This document shows positions 48,205-57,918 of a stretch of 64,000 bases of DNA, one piece after another. Made by a program: the position numbers and the translations under genes. The stretch spans positions 976,492 through 1,040,491 of the forward strand of contig JAMLJH010000002.1 in the NCBI GenBank assembly GCA_023953615.1, read 5' to 3'. Positions within the stretch are counted from its first letter, which is position 1. Each line of letters begins with the position of its first letter. The notes under the pieces were generated by a model. The model did not search any database. It had not been told where the DNA came from and saw only the letters and a program-made list of their open reading frames with translations. Source of the DNA: Verrucomicrobiia bacterium. GTDB lineage: Bacteria; Verrucomicrobiota; Verrucomicrobiia; Limisphaerales; JADLHS01.

Positions 48205-51200
48205 TCAAGGCGCCGCTTCCAGGCGGAAGAAGACGGGGGCGTCATTGGTTGAAGGCGACACGGTCTGATTCAGCGTGTAGCCGGACGCGCGAATCCAGTC
48301 GGTGTAGGGAGCCCAGGTCGAAAGATTCGTGCTACCCATCACGCGATAGGCGTGTCCGGGGGCGGTGGGCCAGTCGAGATGAATTTGCTGATTCGGCAGC
48401 GGCGTGGCCGTCAGCTTGAAGAGGCCGGCGATGTTGCCGTCACCGGCGTTCGCCTCCACGCGAAAAAAGCGCACCACACCGTTCGTCGTGCTGCCAAGGA
48501 CATAACTGGTATTCGTCCCCGTCCCCTCGAACCACCCGGTAACGGGTTGCCAGGCAGTGCCGTTGGTGCTGCCATGCACTCGATAGAGGTGAGTGGCAAC
48601 CGAAGGCCACGAAAGTTGAACCAGTTGATCGCTCAGAGCCTCGGCTCGCAAGCGAAACGGGGGCGGCGGATTGTTGGGATCGGTGCCCGCGACAAACTCA
48701 GCCCAATCACTCAGGCCGTCCTGATCGGTATCCGTGTGCGGCGTCCGCAGCGGATCCACCGTGCCGAACTTTTCCAGTTCATAGGCGTCTGGAACGCCGT
48801 TGGTGTTGGCGTCCGTGAACGTGTAGTCGCCAATGAAACTGATGCTGCCACCGGCGCTGAGCGTTTGGGTCTGACTGGGCGGGGTCGCAAAATACGGGAC
48901 GTCGCCGTACTGGATGGTGTAAGTGCCCGGCGCCGCGTTGGTGATCAGCAACGTGCGGCCGCTGGCAGTGCGACCGCTCGGGCCAGCCAGGGCAAAGACA
49001 CTTTGCCAGAGGTTATTCGTAATCGCGATGGTGCCGGGCACAACGGTGCTGGTGGTGATGGAAACGTCGTCAATCAACCAACCCAGCCGCGGCGGAGCGT
49101 CGAAGGAGAACAGGAAGTGATACCAGACGACGTAAACGACATTGCCCAGAAACGGTGTCAGATCGAGTTCCATTTCCTCCCAGCCAGCGGAGTAATCTTC
49201 CCCATACTGATAAAGCAGTACGGGTTCGCTGGCGACGTTGGTGATGATTTCAATGGCGGCCAGTTGAATGTCGAAATCACCCTGAGCCATGAAATCGTAA
49301 TTTTGCCAGAAATGGAGCGTCGCCTGGTTGCCGCCAGTGAGGAGAATTCCAGGACTGATGAGATAGGATTCAAATTGACTGACGGCAGCACCGTTCCGAA
49401 TTGTGCCCCAGACGTTCGTGCCGGAGTGGGCCGTTTCACCATAACCCGGCGTTCCGCGCGTCCAGCCGCTTTCAGATTCGTCCGCTGTAATCACGGACCA
49501 GTCGGTATTGTTGGTTTCCAGGTTGTCGAACCAGGGCGGCGTGAGCGGTTGCAACGTGGTGAAGGAATAAAGTTGTCCGTCATTGTCATCAATGGTGGTG
49601 TTGCCCGCCCGATCCCGACTGGTGACGCGCAGATAATAGGTGGTGCTGGGTTTGAGGCCGCTCAGAAAAACCTCGTGCGCCGTGGTGGGCAGGGCGTCGT
49701 AGGCGACGAAGTTATTGGGCAGATTGCCGGGCGATTCGCTGTATTGCACCAGGGAATCTGCGTCCTTGCTCGTATCCCAATAAACCATCGCTTCCAGATA
49801 CCCCGGCTCGATCACGACGTTGCTAATGACTGGCGCGGTGGTGTCAATGGTGGCGGTGGTGGAATTGGTGCGGTTCACCGCCGCGTCGAAGTAATCCACG
49901 AACACTGTGTTTTGCGCCTGCGCCCACAGCACTCCGGGTAATTCGTCGTTCACGGGCGAAAATAAAACGCTACCCCGGAACAACCCGGCTCGAGGTGTTT
50001 CCAGCAAGGTTGCGTTGACTTGATTGGTGTGCTCCCAGGTGCCAACCGTTACCTGAACTGAACCTTGTCCGCCCCGCGCGACGTCTTCCACCTCGATGAT
50101 GGCGCGGCCCGGCGTGGAATACACGTCGCTGTCGAGTGATACGCGACTGGCGTCGCCGGCGGGCGCGAGGAAGTTCAATGCGTTCTGCAGCAACCCGGCG
50201 CGATTATTTCCGATGCCACTGCCCAGCGGCACCGTATCGAGCGGGAACGACAGAAACACTACGCGTCCCGGCAGGTCCACGCCAGTCTTGGGCGCGCGCA
50301 ATCCGACGATCTGCCCATCCGCCAGCATCACGGGCGCGGCATTGGTGGTTGGGGTGATCCAGTCGGACGGATCGCTGACGCCCACCAGTTCCAGGAACGT
50401 CATCAGATCGTCATAATTTTCCCGGTAATCCAGATCGGTGCTGATTCCCGCTCCGATCGGATCGCCTGGATAGCCGCTAATTTCGTCCACCGGCTGATCT
50501 TCGACATTCGCCTGCACTTGCAAAATGTCCTTCACAAAACTCGTCGCTCCCGCTTCACCGAGGCGGGTGACGGTATCCATGCCGGAGATGAACAATGAGC
50601 CGCCGTTGGTGACGTAACTCGCCACGACCGATACGAGCGAAGGGCTGGGAGCGGAAATTTCATCCATCCGCCAAATCAGGCAACGAAATGACTGCAACTG
50701 TTGCAACGTCGGCAGGTTGTTGCCGGTGGCGTCAAAAACCTGAAAGTTCGCGCCCACGGCGGTTAACGCATCCGTGTATCCGGAAAGCGGAGGCACGGCA
50801 ATAAAACCGTTTTCCGCGTAGGAATCCAGCAGCAGCACGGCGGAAGGTTGGGGATTGGTGGCGATGAAAAGCGCGCCATTGTTGTTATTGGTGGTGCGGT
50901 TGCCCGCAGCGTCACTGGCCACCACAAAAAAGTTTATCGTGGAGCCGGGAGCCACGCCGGACAGATAAATCGTTTGCTCATTATCGAGAACATTATTGGT
51001 GACTGACAGGTCGGGAGTCGAAGCGCCGTAATACACCTCGCCTCGCGCCGCTTCATCGGTGTTCCATTGGACGACCAACTGTCCGAATTGGCCGCTGGTG
51101 TGAAGACCGGAAATAATCGGTGGTTGCAAATCTGCCTGGGCGGTGGCGGTTCGCGTTCCCGCCGGAGCGGTATCCTCGTAAATCGCCTCGACGATATCGC

Positions 51201-53538
51201 CATGTGCCACTTGCAAACGGCCATCCGCGACCGCGCTGCCGGTGGCGGTGGTGACGGAGTTGGTGAAATTGCCGCTCGCGTCTCGCGCGAACAAGGTGAT
51301 CGCTTCACCCGCTGGTTCAGTGGTGCTCCGTAGTTGAATCGTGACGCTTGGCTGTCCGGCCAGATCGTAGTCCACCAACGCGATACGGATTTGATCTGGA
51401 GCGCGATAGAATTGGCGGTCCAGCGTGATGATTCCAAATCCGGGTGCGACGAAATGCCCGGAAGCCACCAGCGCAAAATCCTGATCAATGGCGGCGGTAT
51501 CCTGTCGGGCATCTTCCACGACCCGCGTTCCCCGCACGCGAATGATGTACTCGCCCGGCGCAGGCGTCGCGAGATGCACCGCTTCCACGTTATTGATCGA
51601 GTCTGGCAGAGGGGCGTTGGGAATGGACTCGCCATCGTTGAATTGGTTGCCGCGATAAATTTCTCCCGTCGGCGTGATGACTTCCAAATCGAGATCGTTG
51701 ACGAGCGCCACGGCGGCGGCGGGCAGACCGGGAACATCGGTGTAGGCCAGCGTGATTTTCAAAGGCTCGTCAGAACTGCCAACCAAAATGCGTTTCTCGA
51801 ACACGCCGCCGTTGGTAAGTAGCGCGGTTTGATCGGTAAAATCATAATTCCGTGTGGAAGCCAGCAGCGCCGGTAAATCTACGCGACCCCAACCTTCGTC
51901 GTTGTTCGGAACGGCGGCGGCGGTGGTCAGGCCGTCGTCCATATCTGTGGCGGAATTGATCAGCGCCGCTTTGACCAGGGCCGGGGAAGGGGTGACGCCA
52001 TTCTGATGCTCGCGCCAGTACTGCACAAAAACCGCCGCCGCCCCGGCAACGTGCGGACCAGCCTGACTGGTGCCGCCTTGATACAGGTAATTATCCGAGA
52101 TCGGCCACCACGCGTAACCGTCGTTGGCATAGACCGATCGCAACGAAGCGATCCAGCTTCCCGGCGCCGTCAGGTCGGGTTTGATGCGGCCATCCGCACA
52201 CGGACCGCGACTGGAGAAATCTGACATTGCCTCCTCGCCTTCTGCATAAATGGCAAAGTCTTCAATGGGTAGATTGAAGCGATTATTTTGCGAGGCGCCG
52301 GTGGCGATCACATTTTTAGCCACCGCCGGACTGCCGATCGTTTGTTGATTTGGACCGGCGTTGCCGGCGGAAAATTCCAGGATGTACGGTTGATCCCCCA
52401 ACGCGAGCACGTCAGCGTCACGCACCAATGCGTCAAACTCCATGGCGCTGACGTCGTATTGTCCCTGCGTGTCGTCACCCCAACTGTTCGAGCCAATGTC
52501 TGCGCCCGCGCGTTTGGCATCGCGGGTCAAGGTTTCAAAACTTGGCGGCGGCGCGTAACCACCGGCCGCATCGAAAATGCGTTGTCCAATCAAACTCGCT
52601 CCCGGCGCCACGCCCAATCCGTATAGAAAATTATCCTCATCGGTCTCGCCCGTCGCGCCGTTGCCCGCAATGATCCCGGCGCAATGTGTGCCGTGACTGT
52701 GCTCATCCGCCGCGTCTTCCAGTTGTCCGGGCGTGCCGTAATAGAACAGCGCCCGCACGCGACCTTGAATGTCCGGATGCATGGAATTGGTGTCGCCACT
52801 GTCCAGGCCGCTATCCGCAACGGCGACCGTCACGCCCGCGCCGTTGTAACCGAGCGCTTGCATTTGCGTCTGATGCGTCGGACCGTCGCCCGCCACGATC
52901 CGGCTGGCAATTTCGTCAAAGAGTTTCATGCGCGGCGCCGGTTCGATCCACAGCACGGCTTCCGAAGCGGCGAAGGTTTGAAATTGAGCACGGGCAACGG
53001 TACCGCGCAAGATACGCCCGGTCGGTAGCGATGTTTCATGTTCTAATTGATGAAACTGACTGCGCGCCTGCTGGAGCTGAACTTCGTTTACGTCGGTGAG
53101 AACGGCGGCCACCGCCACCTCGTCGTTGGTGGTTGTGGTGGACAAAATTTGCGTCAAGCGCGGCTCAACTTTTTGTTCCGCGCCGTAACGTCCAATGAAT
53201 TTTATCCAGCCCAACGCTTGCAGATCGCTCAACGCGGCGCTTTGCAGTTTGGCTACGAACGCGTCGTCGGGGACGTAACGCAGGAGCGTGACCCCCCGCT
53301 GTTTCAGCAGTAATTGCTCGGATGCGGTCAAGGTTTGGTTGAATTGGATGAGGAACAAGCCCGAGGCGGTGAGCGGCGCGCTCGAACCGGGAGCCGCCGC
53401 GGCCGCCACCGCTTCAATCGGTGAGGGCAGGGGATTGCGCAGTCGGATGGGTTTGTCCGCCGCACTTACGGTTAGGCAACTGATCGCTCCCGCCAGCCAC
53501 CAGCCCGACCAGCGGCGCAAAAACGCTGGAAATATCAC
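48205..53538 (-). CDS. Giant secreted subtilase (S8 peptidase) with a duplicated C-terminal module
   Basis: A 1777-residue exported serine protease. A signal peptide (about 10-27) and a long propeptide-like region (about 28-220) precede the S8 domain. The catalytic triad is Asp242 (VADSGLDSG), His282 (HSHGTHCAG) and Ser491 (GGTSQAGPHVAG). A beta-sandwich follows (about 590-700), then Ig/FN3-like segments, a ThuA/GATase-like stretch (about 905-1100), and a jelly-roll MAM/LamG-like part (about 1350-1500). A DTDQDGLSDWAEF calcium-binding repeat appears near 1615. The last ~140 residues are two copies of a small module with YRV-x-x-STN and a final FFR(V/L). It probably digests protein or glycoprotein outside the cell. 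Confidence 0.9.
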   Translation of the reverse strand: MIFPAFLRRWSGWWLAGAISCLTVSAADKPIRLRNPLPSPIEAVAAAAAPGSSAPLTASGLFLIQFNQTLTASEQLLLKQRGVTLLRYVPDDAFVAKLQSAALSDLQALGWIKFIGRYGAEQKVEPRLTQILSTTTTNDEVAVAAVLTDVNEVQLQQARSQFHQLEHETSLPTGRILRGTVARAQFQTFAASEAVLWIEPAPRMKLFDEIASRIVAGDGPTHQTQMQALGYNGAGVTVAVADSGLDSGDTNSMHPDIQGRVRALFYYGTPGQLEDAADEHSHGTHCAGIIAGNGATGETDEDNFLYGLGVAPGASLIGQRIFDAAGGYAPPPSFETLTRDAKRAGADIGSNSWGDDTQGQYDVSAMEFDALVRDADVLALGDQPYILEFSAGNAGPNQQTIGSPAVAKNVIATGASQNNRFNLPIEDFAIYAEGEEAMSDFSSRGPCADGRIKPDLTAPGSWIASLRSVYANDGYAWWPISDNYLYQGGTSQAGPHVAGAAAVFVQYWREHQNGVTPSPALVKAALINSATDMDDGLTTAAAVPNNDEGWGRVDLPALLASTRNYDFTDQTALLTNGGVFEKRILVGSSDEPLKITLAYTDVPGLPAAAVALVNDLDLEVITPTGEIYRGNQFNDGESIPNAPLPDSINNVEAVHLATPAPGEYIIRVRGTRVVEDARQDTAAIDQDFALVASGHFVAPGFGIITLDRQFYRAPDQIRIALVDYDLAGQPSVTIQLRSTTEPAGEAITLFARDASGNFTNSVTTATGSAVADGRLQVAHGDIVEAIYEDTAPAGTRTATAQADLQPPIISGLHTSGQFGQLVVQWNTDEAARGEVYYGASTPDLSVTNNVLDNEQTIYLSGVAPGSTINFFVVASDAAGNRTTNNNNGALFIATNPQPSAVLLLDSYAENGFIAVPPLSGYTDALTAVGANFQVFDATGNNLPTLQQLQSFRCLIWRMDEISAPSPSLVSVVASYVTNGGSLFISGMDTVTRLGEAGATSFVKDILQVQANVEDQPVDEISGYPGDPIGAGISTDLDYRENYDDLMTFLELVGVSDPSDWITPTTNAAPVMLADGQIVGLRAPKTGVDLPGRVVFLSFPLDTVPLGSGIGNNRAGLLQNALNFLAPAGDASRVSLDSDVYSTPGRAIIEVEDVARGGQGSVQVTVGTWEHTNQVNATLLETPRAGLFRGSVLFSPVNDELPGVLWAQAQNTVFVDYFDAAVNRTNSTTATIDTTAPVISNVVIEPGYLEAMVYWDTSKDADSLVQYSESPGNLPNNFVAYDALPTTAHEVFLSGLKPSTTYYLRVTSRDRAGNTTIDDNDGQLYSFTTLQPLTPPWFDNLETNNTDWSVITADESESGWTRGTPGYGETAHSGTNVWGTIRNGAAVSQFESYLISPGILLTGGNQATLHFWQNYDFMAQGDFDIQLAAIEIITNVASEPVLLYQYGEDYSAGWEEMELDLTPFLGNVVYVVWYHFLFSFDAPPRLGWLIDDVSITTSTVVPGTIAITNNLWQSVFALAGPSGRTASGRTLLITNAAPGTYTIQYGDVPYFATPPSQTQTLSAGGSISFIGDYTFTDANTNGVPDAYELEKFGTVDPLRTPHTDTDQDGLSDWAEFVAGTDPNNPPPPFRLRAEALSDQLVQLSWPSVATHLYRVHGSTNGTAWQPVTGWFEGTGTNTSYVLGSTTNGVVRFFRVEANAGDGNIAGLFKLTATPLPNQQIHLDWPTAPGHAYRVMGSTNLSTWAPYTDWIRASGYTLNQTVSPSTNDAPVFFRLEAAP

Positions 53539-54116
53539 GGCGTGAAACTAAGCGGAAAGCGGCAGAATTACAAGGCGTCGCCGCGCGAAATTCTCTCGCA
53601 TGTAGCGTTGCTTTATGGGCCATGTCCGCTGGCGAGGAAATTTAGCGGCGGTCATAGACCGCCGCTACAAGCAACGCAGGCGCTCGCTCGTTTTAATGAA
53701 ATCGCCAGCTTCGGAGGCGCGGTAGATGGTAGTGTTAAATGCTTTTGGCGTCTTGGCAGAACAGGCCAAATCATTCGGTGCGGAATCAGATCCGCAGTTG
53801 GCTTATTGCCCATCGTGTAGCGCCGGAGGCGCGGCAGAAGGTAGCCCACAGCGCAAGCTGTGGGTTCTGGTCGGATAAATTACCAGCCCCGGTAGGGGCG
53901 ATAGAAAATCGTCGTCGCATACCTAAATCTGTCGCCCCTCCGGGGCTTGATTCGGGGCCGTCACTTTCCCACGGCTGACGCCGTGGGCTACTGTCTGACG
54001 CTGCTCCGCCGCTTTAGCTTTGGAATCCTATTGCCGTCAAAGGTGCTGATCACTTCGCATGATTGACGATTTGCGTCGGGCCAAATTTCAGTCGGGAACA
54101 AATTCGTGGTGACACT
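53539..54116. repeat. Intergenic cluster of at least six palindromic repeats
   Basis: About 580 bases without a supportable gene. Perfect hairpins: AGCGGCGGTC/GACCGCCGCT (53644-53666), GCGCC/GGCGC (53820-53832), CCCACAGC/GCTGTGGG (53845-53864), GCCCC/GGGGC (53886-53899), an inverted relative of the latter (53934-53946), and CCCACGGC/GCCGTGGG (53968-53987). Similar GCGCC-GGCGC and GGGGC units occur at 21586-21722. The region separates the subtilase start from the addA stop and may also contain transcription ends or starts. Confidence 0.8.
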
Positions 54117-57100
54117 TCAAAGCTCCACTGTTTTTCGGGCGCGGAGGAAATGCAGCCAGCAATTCGTCACGGGGCGATGATAAATCTGCTCCAACGCGGT
54201 GGCATAAACTTCAAGTTGCGGCGCGTACTGTTTTAGCTTGTCCGGCAGACCGGCTTCGTCCACGGCGTCGGTTTTGAAATCGAGCAACCAGATTTCGTCC
54301 GGCAACAACACCGCCAAGTCCACCTGACCTTGCACGACGATGAAATCATCCGCCGCCAGCGTCGCGGCAGGTTGCAGAACCTTGAGGGTGCGCAGCGTCT
54401 TCGGGTCGAGCCGCGCGGTGAACGGCATTTCCCGATTGATGATGCCGGCGGGCAAGGCGCGGAGTTTTGCGCCGAGATCGGAATGCCAGAAGCTGCCCAG
54501 CGCGCCGAAATCCAGCACGGCAAATTGCTCCTCGCTCAACACGCCGGCACCGCGCAACCGTTCGGCTTCGTTGCGCAGATCGAGATCGGTCGCCGTGCGG
54601 GCGATGGTGATGAATTGCTGGAAGGTGTGATGCGCGATGCCGATTTCGGCGGCGGACAATCCGTCGGCGGACGACGATTTCAGCCGCGCGGTTTCCGGCG
54701 GGAAAAACTTTCGCGATTCCTCATCCGTATCATCGGCAATGCGGCGGCGGATGGCGGTGACGGTGGTTTTCGCTGGTTCAACCGTCGCTTGCAGGTGCGG
54801 ATATTGGAAATGAATCCGGGTCTGGATTTCAGCGAACGGCTCGATGCCGGGTTTAGTTTCAGCCGCGTTCAACTCGGTGGCTTCCGTCGCCGTCGGTGAA
54901 GCGGGCGTTTCCTGCGCTCCATGAAAACGCCACGCCAAAAGTCGGTTTTGACCACTCGTTTCCTGCTGCCACTCATCGGGGGCGGTGTGGTTCGTGAACC
55001 ACAGGTGCAGCCAGGCAAGAAAGCTGTTGGCTTTGAGCCGGGCGTGATCCGTGAGCTGGGCGGGAATGTGCCAGCGCTCGATCTCATCCCGGCGCGCTGT
55101 ACTGCCAACGAGCAACAAGCGGTCGCGCGCGCGGGTGAGCGCCACGTAAAGCAGGCGCAACTCTTCGCCCCACATCGCGCGGTGTTCGTATTGGTTGGCG
55201 TGCCAGTGCGCGAAGCTGGGGTATTTGCTTCGGGCATGGGGCGGCACGATTTTCGGCGCGAGGCCGATGGTTTCACTCAATAAAATATCGTCGTTTAGAT
55301 CGCCGGTGTTGAAGCGGGAGCCGAGTCCCGCCACGGCGACGATGGGAAACTCCAGTCCCTTGCTGGCGTGAATTGTCAGCAGCCGCACCGCGTTTTCCGG
55401 CGCCACCTCCGCCGGGGAGTGGTCCACCTCGGCGACTTCCTGATCGGCGATGAAACGCAGGAAGCGGAACAATCCCTCGCGTTGGTAGGGATCAAACCGT
55501 CGCGCCAGTTCAATCAAGCGGCGCACGTTAGCCACACGCTCGGGACCACGTTCGCTGGTGAGGAGCAAGGTTTCGTAGTGCGTATCCAACAAAATGGTTT
55601 CCAGGCAATGCGTGAGCGGCGCGTGGCGAATCAACTCGCGCCAGCGACGAAAGCGCTGGTGAAAGGCTGCCAGTTTATCACGGAGTGCCGTGGTGAGGGG
55701 ACGATCAGGCGCGAGCACCTTTTGCGTGGCAATCCAGAGCCGTCCCTTCGGCTCGGCGATGCGAAGCTGCGCGAGTTCTTCCGCCGATAGACCGACGAAC
55801 GGTGAACGCAGCACTCCCAGCAACGGCAGGTCTTGCAGCGGGTTATCGAGCAGGCGCAGCAGATTCAAGCCGTCGGCGATCTCCTGCGCTTCCAAAAATC
55901 CGGCACGTTCCGCTTGCAGAGGGATGCCAAATTGATGAAAGGCTTTGGCGAACATTTCGGTTTTGCCCGCGGCGGCGCGAAGTAAAACCACCATGTCCGA
56001 GTATTCCACCGGGCGAAATCCAAGCTGGCCGTCGCGCGTATCCGCCACGGGGTAATGGGAGGTCTTCAGCGCCTTGAACTGCGCCGCGATGAGTCGCGCT
56101 TCGCGTTCGACCGCCAGTAAATCTTCCGCGTTTGGAGTGGCTTCATGGCTGCCGTCCAGATCAAGGTTGCCGCTGGAAAAATCGTCTTTGGTGAGTACGT
56201 GAAGTTCCACCCGCGGACTCGAGTCCTGGTTGACCGCCAACGCCGCGCGCGTAGCGGCGGCGCCAAAATGTAATTGTGCTTCGGCGCCGTAGGTCAGGCC
56301 GCCGATCGCCGGACGCATCAGAACTCCGAAGACCGAATTGACAAAATTCAACAAACCTTCGGCGCTGCGGAAATTTTCGGTGAGCGCGAGCACCTGGCCG
56401 GGATTGGTGGGGCGCGTCACTCCGAGCGCGTCGCTAACCGGCAGAGGACTTCTTGCTTTACCGGTTTGTGGCGTTGCCCACGCTGCTTGATAGCTCTGAA
56501 AAATGCGCGGATCGGCGAGGCGAAACCGGTAGATGCTTTGTTTGACGTCGCCGACGAGAAAGCGGTTGGCACAAGCGTCTTCGCCGCTCACCGCCTGAAT
56601 GATGGCGGCCTGCGCGGCGTTGATGTCTTGACATTCATCCACGAAAACGAACGCGAATTGTTCGCGACATGCCCGGGCGATTTGCGTTGGCGCTCCCGCA
56701 TCCGTTCGCAACAGGCGCAACGCGAATTGTTCTTGATCGGAAAAATCAATGCCGCCGAGTTCGCGTTTGGCTTGCGCGAAAAGTTGACCGAATTCTTCCG
56801 CCAGTCGCAGCAGAACCAACATGGGTTGTCGCGCCCAATTCCAATCCTCGACCAAAGCCGCGCCGTCGTCTTTCGCCAGTGCAGAAAGAAATCTGGCGTC
56901 TTCAAAAAACCGTTTTATTGGATCGCGATGAAGCTTTTTGGTGCCGCGTTTCCAAGTTTCGTCGGCGTCATTGATGGCCGCCAGGGCGCTGGCGATTTGC
57001 GCTAAAGTCGGGTCGTCGCGGATCAGCGGATTTAAGGCGACTTGACAGGTCGCGAGATTAGAACACGCATCGGCGGAGGCGGCCAGGGGCGGTTGCCAAA

Positions 57101-57833
57101 GCCGCGCCCAAGCGGAAACTGCCGCGCTGAATTGATGACGCCAGGCCGTTGGTTCGGCGGCGGAGAACAAAGTCGTTTGCGCGGAGAACCAGGCGTCCGG
57201 ACTTGGCAGCGTCTGACTATAGCGATGGATTTTGACGATCCACTCGCGGATTTTTTGATCTCGTCCCCGACCGTAGGAGCGGATGAGTTCGCGCACTTGC
57301 GCGGAGTAATCCGTGGTGCCGGCGTAGTGTTTGAGGAACAAATCGTTGAGCAGCGTGTGAATCAACGGCCGGGTTTGCGTTTCGTCCAGCACTACGCAAG
57401 CGGGGTCCAGTCCCAACGTATGAAAATTGCGGCGGACCAGTTCCAGACAAAACCCGTGCAGCGTGGAGATGTTTGCCGTGTCCAGCAGCGCGAGTTGCTC
57501 CGCTAGGTGGCGGGCGTCCCCATCATCGGGCGGCGCACTCAAATCGGCTGCGAGTGACTGCGGAGCAGAGTGGACGGAATGATTCAAAGCCTCCGCCGCT
57601 TCCCGAAGCCGGGTTCGCAGGCGTTGTCGCATTTCTGCGGCAGCGGCTTCGGTGAATGTCACCATCAAAATTTGATCCAGACCACAGCGGCCGCCCGCGA
57701 TTCGCTCATGGAGAATCAACTCCAGACACCGATCGGTGACGGTGCTGGTTTTTCCGGTGCCGGCCCCGGCGGCCACCAGCACGTTTCCGCGCGCCCGGAT
57801 GGCGGCGTTCTGTTGCTCGGTCGGATGACTCAT
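54117..57833 (-). CDS. addA: AddA: UvrD-type helicase/nuclease subunit of the AddAB recombination complex
   Basis: ATP-driven 3'-5' helicase plus nuclease that processes double-strand DNA ends for RecA-mediated repair. Helicase motifs: Walker A GAGTGKTST at about 24-32, FVDECQDINAAQ (motif II), and LLTIHASKGLEFP and LLYVALTRARDRLL near the end of the helicase part. The C-terminal PD-(D/E)XK nuclease shows GQVDLAVL and LLDFKTD. Length (1238 aa) fits AddA. It lies 85 bases downstream of addB on the same strand, as expected for an addBA operon. Confidence 0.94.
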   Translation of the reverse strand: MSHPTEQQNAAIRARGNVLVAAGAGTGKTSTVTDRCLELILHERIAGGRCGLDQILMVTFTEAAAAEMRQRLRTRLREAAEALNHSVHSAPQSLAADLSAPPDDGDARHLAEQLALLDTANISTLHGFCLELVRRNFHTLGLDPACVVLDETQTRPLIHTLLNDLFLKHYAGTTDYSAQVRELIRSYGRGRDQKIREWIVKIHRYSQTLPSPDAWFSAQTTLFSAAEPTAWRHQFSAAVSAWARLWQPPLAASADACSNLATCQVALNPLIRDDPTLAQIASALAAINDADETWKRGTKKLHRDPIKRFFEDARFLSALAKDDGAALVEDWNWARQPMLVLLRLAEEFGQLFAQAKRELGGIDFSDQEQFALRLLRTDAGAPTQIARACREQFAFVFVDECQDINAAQAAIIQAVSGEDACANRFLVGDVKQSIYRFRLADPRIFQSYQAAWATPQTGKARSPLPVSDALGVTRPTNPGQVLALTENFRSAEGLLNFVNSVFGVLMRPAIGGLTYGAEAQLHFGAAATRAALAVNQDSSPRVELHVLTKDDFSSGNLDLDGSHEATPNAEDLLAVEREARLIAAQFKALKTSHYPVADTRDGQLGFRPVEYSDMVVLLRAAAGKTEMFAKAFHQFGIPLQAERAGFLEAQEIADGLNLLRLLDNPLQDLPLLGVLRSPFVGLSAEELAQLRIAEPKGRLWIATQKVLAPDRPLTTALRDKLAAFHQRFRRWRELIRHAPLTHCLETILLDTHYETLLLTSERGPERVANVRRLIELARRFDPYQREGLFRFLRFIADQEVAEVDHSPAEVAPENAVRLLTIHASKGLEFPIVAVAGLGSRFNTGDLNDDILLSETIGLAPKIVPPHARSKYPSFAHWHANQYEHRAMWGEELRLLYVALTRARDRLLLVGSTARRDEIERWHIPAQLTDHARLKANSFLAWLHLWFTNHTAPDEWQQETSGQNRLLAWRFHGAQETPASPTATEATELNAAETKPGIEPFAEIQTRIHFQYPHLQATVEPAKTTVTAIRRRIADDTDEESRKFFPPETARLKSSSADGLSAAEIGIAHHTFQQFITIARTATDLDLRNEAERLRGAGVLSEEQFAVLDFGALGSFWHSDLGAKLRALPAGIINREMPFTARLDPKTLRTLKVLQPAATLAADDFIVVQGQVDLAVLLPDEIWLLDFKTDAVDEAGLPDKLKQYAPQLEVYATALEQIYHRPVTNCWLHFLRARKTVEL

Positions 57834-57918
57834 GATTCCGCGGGCCGGTTTATTTCAATTGCGCGGGCCCGATCACCAAGGAGGCCGATCGTTGGATCAT
57901 GAGAGGTTGTGACGTGTT

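Noticed and set aside
48352..49941. 529-codon plus-strand open frame opposite the subtilase
   Set aside because: Antisense shadow, Arg/Gly/Val-rich, without domains; the minus strand encodes the continuous protease.
53542..53820. 92-codon plus-strand frame after the subtilase start
   Set aside because: It runs through palindromic repeats (giving GGHRPPLQ) and lacks a ribosome site; considered spurious.
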